From PFJX01 sp963713085 (GTDB lineage: Bacteria; Pseudomonadota; Gammaproteobacteria; Burkholderiales; Thiobacillaceae), in assembly GCA_963713085.1 (NCBI GenBank), contig CAVQKQ010000018.1, positions 205,893 through 269,892 of the forward strand: DNA of 64,000 nucleotides, in the 5' to 3' direction. The notes under the pieces are model-generated. The model did no database searches. It saw nothing but the letters and a program-made list of their open reading frames with translations, and was not told the DNA's origin. This document shows positions 12,853 to 21,051 of the stretch, in pieces; the first letter of the stretch is position 1; the number at the start of each line of letters is the position of its first letter. Both the position numbers and the translations under genes were made by a program.

Positions 12853-13953
12853 CTAGAAAACCTCCTCCTCCAGCACCCGATAGACGTAGTTGGCGTTGAT
12901 CCAGTGGTTCAACTCGTACAGCGGCACCTGGGCGTATTCCGGCAGCCCGGCCCCGGCCACCGCGTCCTGCAGCCCCTTGCCAGCCGCCAGGGCTGCCTTC
13001 ATGCGAGCGGTGAGGGCGGAAACGTAGCCGCCGGTGAAGTCCATCATGGGGAAGGGCGGCGTCTGGGGCGCGCCGTGGCCGGGCACCATCAGGGCCAGAT
13101 CGGTGAAGTGCTGTTTCACCCAGTGCTGCATGGGCAGGATCTCGTCCAGGCGGCCGTCGCCGATGAAGGTGATGCGGCCGTTGAAGGCCAGGTCGGAGAC
13201 CCACAGAATGCGGTCCTCCACCTGGTGCATGATCAGGTCCCCGTGGGAGTGGTGGTGTCCCGCGTCGTAGATGTCGAAGGTCTTGCCGCCCAGTTTCAGG
13301 GTGAGACGGGCGGGATGGCCGCCGTCCAGCAGGATGTCCGGCACCACCGCCTTGAAGTTTTCCATCTCCCTGGGCAGGAATACCTTGCGATAGGCCACCG
13401 AGCGCTCGATGGTGGGGGAGTGGACATAGTCCGCCGTGCCCGCGTGGCTGATGATGGTCACCCCCGGCAATTCGGCGAAGGCGGCGGCGCCGTAGAAGTG
13501 GTCCGGGTGGGCGTGGGTGATGACCAGGTAACGGATGGGCCGGTCGGTCACCGAGTGGATGGTGGCGATCAGTCGCCGGCCCAGGGCGGGGGTGCCCAGG
13601 GCGTCCACCACCACTACGCCTTCCTTGGTGACGATGAAGCCTGCGTTGGCGTTGAAGCCGCGGTTCACCGGGTCCACCTCGGCGATGTTGCCGAACAGGA
13701 AATAGGTGTCGGGGGCGATGCGGTAACAGGGCAGGGGTCGGGTGTCGGGCGCGTTGGCATCGACGGCGTACACCGGGGCCCGGGGCTGGTCGACGGCCCG
13801 GGCCGGCAGGAAGGCCTTGGCGGGGTCGGTACCGAAGCGCTGTTCCGCCTCCGCCCCGGCCAGGGGCGGTACGTCGATGGGCACCAGCCGGGCGGCGTGG
13901 GCGGGCGCCAAGCATAGGGCGAGCCAGGTCAACAACAGGGCCAGGGTGCGCAT
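12853..13953 (-). CDS. MBL-fold zinc metallo-hydrolase, SoxH/quinoprotein-relay type
   Basis: The 366-aa protein starts with a clear signal peptide (MRTLALLLTWLALCLAPAHA) and is therefore periplasmic. It has the metallo-beta-lactamase metal-binding motif THAHPDH, a second histidine region GHHHSHGD, and the VPGHGAPQ loop. The sequence FLFGNIAEVDPVNRGFNANAG resembles the quinoprotein relay system zinc metallohydrolases, which are usually found with PQQ-dependent dehydrogenases or sox genes; none is visible here. An AGGAGA site precedes the ATG. The diguanylate cyclase gene lies 61 bases downstream of its promoter side on the same strand. Confidence 0.88.
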   Translation of the reverse strand: MRTLALLLTWLALCLAPAHAARLVPIDVPPLAGAEAEQRFGTDPAKAFLPARAVDQPRAPVYAVDANAPDTRPLPCYRIAPDTYFLFGNIAEVDPVNRGFNANAGFIVTKEGVVVVDALGTPALGRRLIATIHSVTDRPIRYLVITHAHPDHFYGAAAFAELPGVTIISHAGTADYVHSPTIERSVAYRKVFLPREMENFKAVVPDILLDGGHPARLTLKLGGKTFDIYDAGHHHSHGDLIMHQVEDRILWVSDLAFNGRITFIGDGRLDEILPMQHWVKQHFTDLALMVPGHGAPQTPPFPMMDFTGGYVSALTARMKAALAAGKGLQDAVAGAGLPEYAQVPLYELNHWINANYVYRVLEEEVF

Positions 13954-14014
13954 GCCGGTCTCCTAGGGAAAATGGAATCGCGGACGGGACGAAGCTTGTC
14001 CATGGCGAGTGCCG

Positions 14015-16813
14015 TCATTCCGGCTTGTTCCGCCGCGCGCGGCGGGCGGCATCGGCGATGCATTCCCGCAGCTGAGCGTCGTCCCAGGGCTTGGCGACGA
14101 ACTTGTAGATCGCCCCTTCGTTGATGGCATCCGTCATGGTCTGGGTGTCGAGCTGGCCGGTCAGCATGATGCGCACGGTCTCCGGGTGCAGGGAGCTGAC
14201 CCGGCGCAGGAATTCGGTCCCCTCCATCTCCGGCATGCGCTGGTCGGACACCACCACCGCGACCCGGTTGCGGGCCATCAGTTCAAAGGCCTCCGTAACG
14301 CTGGTCGCCTGGAGGATGCGGTAGCCGTCCCGCTTGAGTGTCCGGGTCAGGGCGCTGAGGATATTGGGGTCGTCGTCCAGCAGCAGCAGGGCAGGCTGTT
14401 CCGCTTCGTCCTCGGACCCGCGCCAGCCGGCGGAACGGGGTTCCCGCAGCATGTGCTCCATCGCTTCCGCCGGAACGGGCCGGCTGAAGTGGAAGCCCTG
14501 CATCTCGTCGCAGTGGCGGGCGGTGAGGAATTCGCGCTGGGCCTCGGTTTCCACCCCCTCGGCGATCACCTTGCGGCTCATGCTGTGGGACAGGTTGATG
14601 ATGGCCTCGGATATGGCGGCGTCGTCCGGGTCGGTGGTGATGTGCTGCACGAAGGACAGGTCGATCTTGATCTTGTCGATGGGGAAGCGCTTGAGATAGT
14701 TGAGGGAGGAGTAGCCGGTGCCGAAGTCGTCGATGGCGATGCGCACGCCCAGATCCTTCAGCCGGTGCAGGATGGCGATGCTCTCCTCAACGTTGTACAT
14801 GGCCAGCCCCTCGGTGATCTCCAGCTCCAGGTAGCGTGCCGGCAGGCCGGTTTCGGCCAGGGCGCCGGCCACTTTTTCCACCAGATCCTTTTGTCGGAAC
14901 TCGCGCGGTGAAAGGTTGACCGATACCGGCACCACCTGCAGGCCGGCATCCAGCCAGGCCTTGGTCTGGGAACACGCGGTCGAGAGGACCCAGGCGCCGA
15001 GGGGGACGATGAGGCCGGTCTCCTCGGCGAGGGGGATGAACTCCTCGGGCAGGACCAGGCCCTTGCGCGGATGCCGCCAGCGCACCAGCGCCTCCATGCC
15101 GTTGATCTGGCCGCCGTGAAGGTCCACCTGAGGCTGGTAGTAGACGGTGAACTGCTCCGCATCCAAGGCCTGGCGCAGGTCGTTTTCCGCCTCCAGGCGC
15201 GCCTCGGCCAAGGCGGTGAGTTCCTCGGTATAGAACTGGTAATTGTCGCGGCCCTGCTCCTTGGCCCGATACAGGGCGCTGTCCGCGTGCTTGAACAGGG
15301 TGGTGGCGTCCTTGCCGTCGTCCGGGTAGAGGCTGATGCCGATGCTGCCGGAGATAAATACCTCATGGCCGTGCAGGCTGATCTTTGCCGCCAGGACGCC
15401 AAGGATCTTGCGCGCCACCGTGCCGACGGCGCCGGCATCCGCCACATCTTCCAGCAATACGGTGAATTCGTCGCCGCCCAGGCGGCTCACCGTGTCCTGC
15501 TCGCGCACGCAGCCCGAGATGCGCGCGGCCACCTGTTGCAGCAGCAGGTCGCCGGCGGGATGGCCCAGGGTGTCGTTGACATTCTTGAACCGGTCCAGGT
15601 CGATGAACAGCACCGCCAGCGTGTTTTGGTGGCGCGCGGCCCGGGTCAGGGCATGGGCGACGCGGGCATCCAGCAGCAGGCGGTTGGGCAGGCCGGTGAG
15701 GGGGTCGTGGTGGGCCAGCTGGTCCAGCTTGGCCTCCGACTCCTTGAGGGAGCTGATGTCCGAGAACACCCGGGCGTAATGGGTTATCCGCCCCGCAGCG
15801 TCGCGAATCGCGTTGATGCTGCACCACTCCGGAAACTCCTCGCCGTTTTTGCGCAAGTTCCACAATTCGCCTTGCCACTGGCCGCTGTTCGCCACCGCCT
15901 CCGCCACGCGCTGGCGGAACGCCATGTCGTGCCGCGGCGAGTAGAGCTGATCGGGTGTCTGGCCCAGGAATTCCGTGCGCTGGTAGCCGGTGATGCGGGC
16001 GAAGGCGGGGTTGACCGATACCACGTGCTGATCGGCGTCGGTGATCATGATGCCCTCCTGGGTGTTCTCGAACACCGTTACGTCGAGCCGCAACGCCTCG
16101 TTGGAGAGGGCCAGGGCCGAGGCGTAGCGGCTCAGTTGAGCCTCCACCCGGCGTGTCACCCAGAGCATGAGTCCCCCCAGAGCCAGCAGCGCCAGGCCGA
16201 TGATGGCCGCCTGCCAGACCGCCATGCGCCAGAATGCCCGGTCGATGTCGTCCACGTAATCGCCCGAGCCGATGATCCAGCCCCAGGGCATGAACCCCTT
16301 TACGTAGGAAACCTTGGGCTCGGCCCCGGTATGGCCCGGCTTCGGCCACCAGTACCGGACGTAGCCGACGCCCTCGCGCAGGACCACGTCCCGCATCTCG
16401 ACAAACAGATGCTTGCCACGCGCGTCGGTGAACCCGGCGAGATCCTGGCCATCCAGCTGTGGCTGGGTGGGGTGCATCACCATGCGGGGATGCAGGTCGT
16501 TGATCCAGAAGTATCCACCCTCGCCATGGCGCATGTGCTTGACGGTTTCGATGGCCGCGCGTTGCGCCTCGGCACGGCTCAAGCGCCCCGCCCGCTCGAG
16601 ATCCTCGAAATGGGCCACGACGGAATAGGCGGTCTCCACCAGATGGCGCGTCATTTCCGCCCGGTCCTGGCGCAGGTAATGATTTTCCGTGGCCAGTGAC
16701 AGGGCGGCGACCAGAACCATGGCCACGATCGCCACGGCAGCCACCACGGCGAGCCGCGCCCGGATGCGAAGACCCGTGGCCGGCGCCTCGAGCGCGGACA
16801 TCCGTTCCTTCAT
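14015..16813 (-). CDS. Cache-PAS-GGDEF-EAL-receiver protein, c-di-GMP turnover
   Basis: The 932-aa sensor has a signal-anchor helix (about 20-45), a periplasmic Cache domain (HGEGGYFWIND, PWGWIIGSGDYVDD), a second membrane helix near 205-225, a PAS domain (about 245-365), a GGDEF domain with intact RLGGDEF, an EAL domain with MEALVRWRHP and DDFGTGYSS, and a C-terminal CheY-like receiver with DDDPN and the acceptor Asp in VVVSDQRMPEMEG. It should both make and degrade c-di-GMP in response to a small ligand. A receiver at the C-terminus, after EAL, is less common than one at the N-terminus. The ATG at 16813 follows GGGAGGG; a TTG five codons upstream is the alternative. Confidence 0.95.
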   Translation of the reverse strand: MKERMSALEAPATGLRIRARLAVVAAVAIVAMVLVAALSLATENHYLRQDRAEMTRHLVETAYSVVAHFEDLERAGRLSRAEAQRAAIETVKHMRHGEGGYFWINDLHPRMVMHPTQPQLDGQDLAGFTDARGKHLFVEMRDVVLREGVGYVRYWWPKPGHTGAEPKVSYVKGFMPWGWIIGSGDYVDDIDRAFWRMAVWQAAIIGLALLALGGLMLWVTRRVEAQLSRYASALALSNEALRLDVTVFENTQEGIMITDADQHVVSVNPAFARITGYQRTEFLGQTPDQLYSPRHDMAFRQRVAEAVANSGQWQGELWNLRKNGEEFPEWCSINAIRDAAGRITHYARVFSDISSLKESEAKLDQLAHHDPLTGLPNRLLLDARVAHALTRAARHQNTLAVLFIDLDRFKNVNDTLGHPAGDLLLQQVAARISGCVREQDTVSRLGGDEFTVLLEDVADAGAVGTVARKILGVLAAKISLHGHEVFISGSIGISLYPDDGKDATTLFKHADSALYRAKEQGRDNYQFYTEELTALAEARLEAENDLRQALDAEQFTVYYQPQVDLHGGQINGMEALVRWRHPRKGLVLPEEFIPLAEETGLIVPLGAWVLSTACSQTKAWLDAGLQVVPVSVNLSPREFRQKDLVEKVAGALAETGLPARYLELEITEGLAMYNVEESIAILHRLKDLGVRIAIDDFGTGYSSLNYLKRFPIDKIKIDLSFVQHITTDPDDAAISEAIINLSHSMSRKVIAEGVETEAQREFLTARHCDEMQGFHFSRPVPAEAMEHMLREPRSAGWRGSEDEAEQPALLLLDDDPNILSALTRTLKRDGYRILQATSVTEAFELMARNRVAVVVSDQRMPEMEGTEFLRRVSSLHPETVRIMLTGQLDTQTMTDAINEGAIYKFVAKPWDDAQLRECIADAARRARRNKPE

Positions 16814-16913
16814 CTGTCCCTCCCACAATGGCGATCATTCTGGTGCGCGCGCCATGGAAGGGCAAGCCAATCCCCGCCACGCGCCGGGGTGGCTCCGGGC
16901 CGGGCGAAAGGTA

Positions 16914-17426
16914 CTACGGAAACGCCGGCACGGTGGGCTCGTTGCCGAACGGCTCGGCCTCAGGATGGCGGCGTCCCACCAGTTCCCTGATCTCGCCTAC
17001 GCGGCTGTATTCGCTATCGATCATCAGCAGGATCTTGCCCTGCTCGATGTCCTGGGCGAAGGCCGTGAGCCGGGAGTTGGGCACGCTTGCCCCCACCATG
17101 CTGGAGATCCAGGCCCCCACAGCGCCACCGCCCAGGGTCAACAGCACCACCGCGACCAGTTGCAGGGCCACACCGCCGGGGGGAAGGAGGACCACCAGGA
17201 TGCCGGTCAGCAGGCCGCAGGCGGCGCCCACGCCCAGACCCAGTTCGGCACCGTGGACCAGATCGCTTTTTTGCAGATGGGTGGCCTCGTGCAGGTCGCC
17301 CAGGTCCGTGCCTCGGCGCGCGAGAAAGTGCATGTGTTGGTCTCCGACGCGTGCCAGGAGCAGGTCGTTGGCGGTCTGGCGGGCGCTGTCGACGGAGGGT
17401 AGGAGGAAGTACATACGGCGTCTCAT
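16914..17426 (-). CDS. DUF1269-like membrane protein
   Basis: The 170-aa protein has a soluble N-terminal part with a DLGDLHEATHLQKSDLVHG stretch, then a glycine-rich hydrophobic hairpin (about residues 65-110, LGLGVGAACGLLTGILVVLL and VALQLVAVVLLTLGGGAVGAW), and a C-terminal LMIDSEYSRVGEIRELVGRRHPE segment. That layout matches the DUF1269 family, whose function is unknown. The start is set by GAGGAG upstream of MRRRMYF. It is the first gene of the minus-strand run that continues into the c-di-GMP protein and the metallo-hydrolase, though the 100-base gap argues for separate promoters. Confidence 0.8.
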   Translation of the reverse strand: MRRRMYFLLPSVDSARQTANDLLLARVGDQHMHFLARRGTDLGDLHEATHLQKSDLVHGAELGLGVGAACGLLTGILVVLLPPGGVALQLVAVVLLTLGGGAVGAWISSMVGASVPNSRLTAFAQDIEQGKILLMIDSEYSRVGEIRELVGRRHPEAEPFGNEPTVPAFP

Positions 17427-17612
17427 GATCATCTCCTCTCGGTAAGGGTAAGTTATCGCATCCCTTGACCTCCCTATGCTTATTTCTTAGGCATTATGGG
17501 GCGCAATGCAAGCACAAGCCGTTTGCCAGTCCAGGCAGGCGCGGGGTGCCGGTGGCATGTTTCAGTGTTTCATACCGCCTGCCCCCTGCCCGGCACTGCG
17601 CAGGAGCATCCC

Positions 17613-17618
17613 TATAAT
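17613..17618 (+). promoter_or_regulatory. Possible -10 box (TATAAT)
   Basis: A perfect TATAAT ends only seven bases before the ATG of the YheT-type hydrolase gene. Transcription from it would start at or next to the ATG and give a leaderless mRNA. The region 17 bases upstream does not resemble TTGACA, so this is tentative. Confidence 0.35.
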
Positions 17619-17624
17619 GCCGCC

Positions 17625-18629
17625 ATGACGCCCGACGCCCATCTCCGCATGCCGCCAGCCAACCTGTACCGGGCGCCGTTCTGGCTGCCGGGCGGCGATT
17701 TGCAGACCATCTGGGCGGTGGCCGTGCCCCGTCCCCGGGTGGCCTACCGGCGCGAGCGCTGGGAATTGCCCGATGGGGATTTCATCGACCTGGACTGGCT
17801 GGACGGCCCGGCCGGTGCACCTCTGGTGGTGCTGTTCCACGGCCTGGAGGGCGGTTCCGACGGCCATTACGCCCGACCCCTGATGGCGGCGGTGCGGGCC
17901 CGGGGCTGGCGCGGCGTGGTGCCGCATTTCCGGGGCTGCTCGGGCGAGCTCAACCGGCTGCCCCGGGCCTATTTCGCCGGCGACAGCGAGGACGTGGGCC
18001 ATGTCCTGAACCGTCTGCGCCGGGAGAATCCGGACCGGCCGCTATTCGCCGTCGGCGTGTCCCTGGGCGGCAATGCGCTGTTGAAATGGCTGGGGGAGCA
18101 GGGCGATGGGGCGCGGCCCCTGGTGGACCGGGCGGCGGCCGTCTCCGCGCCCCTGGATCTGGCAGCGGCGGGCAGGGCCCTGGATATGGGTTTCACCCGT
18201 CTCTATACCGCCCGCTTCCTCAGGACCCTGAAGCGCAAGGCCCTGGCCAAGCTCAAGATTTACCCCGGACTGTACGACCGGCGCGCCGTGGCGGCGGCAT
18301 GGCGGATCCGTGATTTCGACACCCTGGTCACTGCCCCCCTGCATGGCTACCGGGACGCCGACGAGTATTGGCGGGCCTGTGCCAGCAAGCCCTGGCTGCG
18401 CCATATCCGGGTGCCCACCCTGGTCATCAATGCCCGCAACGACCCGTTCTTGCCGGCGGTGGTGCTGCCAACAGCAAGCGAAGTCTCGGACCGGGTCGCC
18501 CTGGAGTTTCCCGATGAGGGCGGCCACGTGGGCTTCGTCAGCGGCCGGTTCCCCGGCCATCTGGGCTGGCTGCCGGCGCGCCTGCTGGCGTTTTTCGATA
18601 CCCCGGCCGATGCGTATTCCCCACAGTGA
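17625..18629 (+). CDS. YheT-family alpha/beta hydrolase
   Basis: The 334-aa product is an alpha/beta-hydrolase of the YheT/UPF0017 group: oxyanion region VLFHGLEGGSDGHYARPL, the FRGCSGELNRLPRAYFAGD segment typical of this family, the nucleophile elbow GVSLGGN with the catalytic serine, and a late His in DEGGHVGFVSG; the acid is probably the Asp in NARNDPFLP. Members hydrolyse esters in vitro, with unclear natural substrates. The usual YheT N-terminus (FWLPGGDLQTIWA) follows closely after the chosen ATG; earlier in-frame codons give an unrelated extension. No Shine-Dalgarno site lies at normal spacing. Confidence 0.93.
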   Translation: MTPDAHLRMPPANLYRAPFWLPGGDLQTIWAVAVPRPRVAYRRERWELPDGDFIDLDWLDGPAGAPLVVLFHGLEGGSDGHYARPLMAAVRARGWRGVVPHFRGCSGELNRLPRAYFAGDSEDVGHVLNRLRRENPDRPLFAVGVSLGGNALLKWLGEQGDGARPLVDRAAAVSAPLDLAAAGRALDMGFTRLYTARFLRTLKRKALAKLKIYPGLYDRRAVAAAWRIRDFDTLVTAPLHGYRDADEYWRACASKPWLRHIRVPTLVINARNDPFLPAVVLPTASEVSDRVALEFPDEGGHVGFVSGRFPGHLGWLPARLLAFFDTPADAYSPQ

Positions 18630-18735
18630 GGATTCGCGGGTGCGGGTAAACCCGGCGCAGGGAGAAATCCATTCACTTGTTCAGGCAGGCGCCGTCCATT
18701 GCTAGAATCCAGCCTTCTTTTGAAAGTGTCCTCCC

Positions 18736-20121
18736 GTGTCCGCTTCCTCTTTAACCTCCATCGAGCGCCGCGCCGCCGCGTCTTTGGCCGGCATCTTCGG
18801 CCTGCGCATGGTCGGCATGTTTCTGATCCTGCCGGTATTCGCCCTCTACGCCAAAACCCTGCCCGGGGGCGACAACCACACCATGATCGGCCTGGCCCTG
18901 GGCATGTACGGCCTGACCCAGGCCCTGCTGATGATCCCCTTCGGCATGGCCTCGGACCGATTCGGCCGCAAGCCGGTGATCATCGTCGGCCTGGTCCTGT
19001 TCGCCCTGGGCAGCTTCGTCGCCGCCGGTGCCCACACCTTGCCGGGCATCATCCTGGGCCGGGCACTGCAGGGTGCCGGCGCCATCTCGGCGGCGGTCAC
19101 CGCCCTGCTGGCCGACCTGACCCGGGAGGAGAAGCGCACCCAGGCCATGGCCATGATCGGCAGCACCATCGGCCTGGCCTTCGCCTTCTCCCTGGCGGCC
19201 GGCCCGGTGTTCTACCGCTGGATCGGCATACCCGGCATCTTCGCCATGACCGGCGTGCTGTCGCTGCTGGCCATCGGGGTGGTCAAATTCGTCACCCCCA
19301 ATCCCGGCAAGACCGCCTTCCACTCCGACGCCGAGGCCAGCCCGGCCCGCCTGCCGGACGTGCTGCGCAACAAGGAGCTGCTGCGCCTCAACTGGGGCAT
19401 CTTTTCCCTGCACGCGGCCCAGATGGCCATGTTCACCGTGGTGCCCTTCGCCCTGGTGCGGGGCGGCCTGGACGCCCAGCACCATTGGGAGGTCTACCTG
19501 CCCGTGCTGCTGGGCTCCCTGGTGCTGCTGGTGCCGGCCATCATCTACGGGGAAAAGCGCGGCAAGCTGAAGCAGGTGTTCGTCGCCGCCATCGCCCTCA
19601 TGCTCGGCGCCCAGATCGGCCTGGCCCTCACCATGCACCTGTTCTGGGGCGTTGTTGCCGCTCTGTTCGCCTACTTCGTGGCCTTCAACCTGCTGGAGGC
19701 CTCCCTGCCGTCCCTGGTTTCCAAGATCGCGCCGCCCGAATCCAAGGGCACCGCCATGGGGGTGTACAACACCTCCCAGGCCCTGGGCCTGTTCACCGGC
19801 GGGGCCCTGGGCGGCTGGCTGGCCCAGCATCAGGGCTACAGCTCGGTATTTGTGTTTTGCGCCGTGCTTATGGCAATCTGGCTGGTCGTCGCCGGCCGCA
19901 TGACGCCGCCGCCCCGGGTCAAGACCCAGATGTTCCATATCGGCGCATTGCCCGTGGCGCAGGCCCAAAGCCTGGCCTCGAAACTGACGGTGTTCGCCGG
20001 CGTGGAGGCGGTCACCGTGCTGGCGGAGGAAGGCGCCGTGCTGCTCAAGGTCAGTCAGACCGGTTGGGACGATGAAGGCGTTCGACATCTGTTATCGCAA
20101 TTCTCACAAGGGGAAAAGTAA
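18736..20121 (+). CDS. MFS transporter
   Basis: This 461-aa major facilitator protein has 12 hydrophobic segments, the motif A loop GMASDRFGRKPVI between helices 2 and 3, and an ALQGAGAISAAVTALLADL helix typical of drug/proton antiporters. After the last helix a cytoplasmic domain of about 70 residues (from VKTQMFHIGALPV) is appended, as in the MFS proteins encoded next to ssb in betaproteobacteria. The start is GTG. Its stop codon shares one base with the ssb ATG, so the two genes are cotranscribed. The substrate is unknown. Confidence 0.95.
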   Translation: MSASSLTSIERRAAASLAGIFGLRMVGMFLILPVFALYAKTLPGGDNHTMIGLALGMYGLTQALLMIPFGMASDRFGRKPVIIVGLVLFALGSFVAAGAHTLPGIILGRALQGAGAISAAVTALLADLTREEKRTQAMAMIGSTIGLAFAFSLAAGPVFYRWIGIPGIFAMTGVLSLLAIGVVKFVTPNPGKTAFHSDAEASPARLPDVLRNKELLRLNWGIFSLHAAQMAMFTVVPFALVRGGLDAQHHWEVYLPVLLGSLVLLVPAIIYGEKRGKLKQVFVAAIALMLGAQIGLALTMHLFWGVVAALFAYFVAFNLLEASLPSLVSKIAPPESKGTAMGVYNTSQALGLFTGGALGGWLAQHQGYSSVFVFCAVLMAIWLVVAGRMTPPPRVKTQMFHIGALPVAQAQSLASKLTVFAGVEAVTVLAEEGAVLLKVSQTGWDDEGVRHLLSQFSQGEK

Positions 20122-20615
20122 TGGCTTCGGTCAACAAGGTGATCATCGTCGGCAACCTGGGCAAGGACCCGGAAGTCCGCTACATGCCCAACGGGGATGC
20201 GGTAACCAACGTCACCGTGGCAACCACGGATACCTGGAAGGACAAGAGCAGCGGCGAAAAGCGGGAGGCCACCGAGTGGCACCGCATCGTGTTCTTCCGC
20301 AAGCTGGCGGAAATCGCCGGCCAATACCTGAAGAAAGGCTCCCAGGTCTACATCGAGGGTAGCCTGAAGACCCGCAAATGGCAGGACAAGGACGGCCAGG
20401 ACCGCTACACCACCGAGATCGTCGCCGACACCATGCAGATGCTGGGCAGCCGGGGCGGCGGCGGGGGCGGCGGTTCCACGGACTACGACGCACCGCCCGC
20501 CGATAGTGCTTCCTCCGGCCGTTCGGGCGGCACTGGCGGTTCGGGCGGTTCGGGCAGTTCGGGTGGCTCAAGCGGTGGCGGCTTCGGCACCATGGACGAC
20601 GATATTCCGTTCTAG
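20121..20615 (+). CDS. ssb: Single-stranded DNA-binding protein
   Basis: SSB coats single-stranded DNA during replication, recombination and repair. The 164-aa protein has an N-terminal OB fold (MASVNKVIIVGNLGKDPEVR, then TEWHRIVFF and YIEGSLKTRKW), a long glycine/serine linker (about 112-155) and the conserved acidic tip MDDDIPF that recruits partner proteins. It begins in a TAATG junction with the MFS gene, preceded by AAGGGG, and is followed directly by a strong terminator. Confidence 0.98.
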   Translation: MASVNKVIIVGNLGKDPEVRYMPNGDAVTNVTVATTDTWKDKSSGEKREATEWHRIVFFRKLAEIAGQYLKKGSQVYIEGSLKTRKWQDKDGQDRYTTEIVADTMQMLGSRGGGGGGGSTDYDAPPADSASSGRSGGTGGSGGSGSSGGSSGGGFGTMDDDIPF

Positions 20616-20640
20616 GGATCGCCCAGGACTGATGAGATGG

Positions 20641-20676
20641 AAGGCCCGGCAGGCGATGTGCCTGCCGGGCCTTTTA
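20641..20676 (+). terminator. Rho-independent terminator of the MFS-ssb operon
   Basis: AAGGCCCGGCAGG pairs with CCTGCCGGGCCTT around a seven-base loop and is followed by TTTT. The 13-bp GC-rich stem and the T-run 25 bases after the ssb stop make this a textbook terminator. Confidence 0.92.
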
Positions 20677-21051
20677 TTGGGTGATTGGAATGGGGAGCAA
20701 AGTCAGGAACCGGCCCTCTACGGCCATTGGAACCAGAGACCCATCCGGCTCTTCTCGCCTCAGTCCGGCCTGTCGATCAGTCATTCTGTCGAGGGCAGGT
20801 ATCTGAGCCGAACAGTCATTTCGCACGACTACCCCCTGACGGTTGAACATCACTTCAAACTGTAAACTCAGGAATGTCTGCTTCCGAGCAGGCCAGGCAA
20901 GCGTAGCTGCCCAAATTTGATCTCGATACTGGTGTCCGGAAAATTGAATTACCTCATACATGGACGAATACGCAGAACTGTAATCGCCCCGCAGCAAAGG
21001 GGATGATGTGGCCAGCGCATTTTCTGTCTGCAAGCCTGGGGAGACGCTTGG
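20677..21051. other. Islet edge without a supported gene
   Basis: Base composition drops here compared with the flanking housekeeping genes. A 119-codon minus-strand frame (20674-21033, TTG start) is open, but it overlaps the ssb terminator and has no ribosome binding site or recognisable motif. It may be a remnant belonging to the inserted islet. Confidence 0.35.

Noticed and set aside
18699..20075. Overlapping plus-strand frame inside the MFS gene
   Set aside because: The translation is Arg/Pro/Gly-rich; the other frame is a clear MFS transporter.
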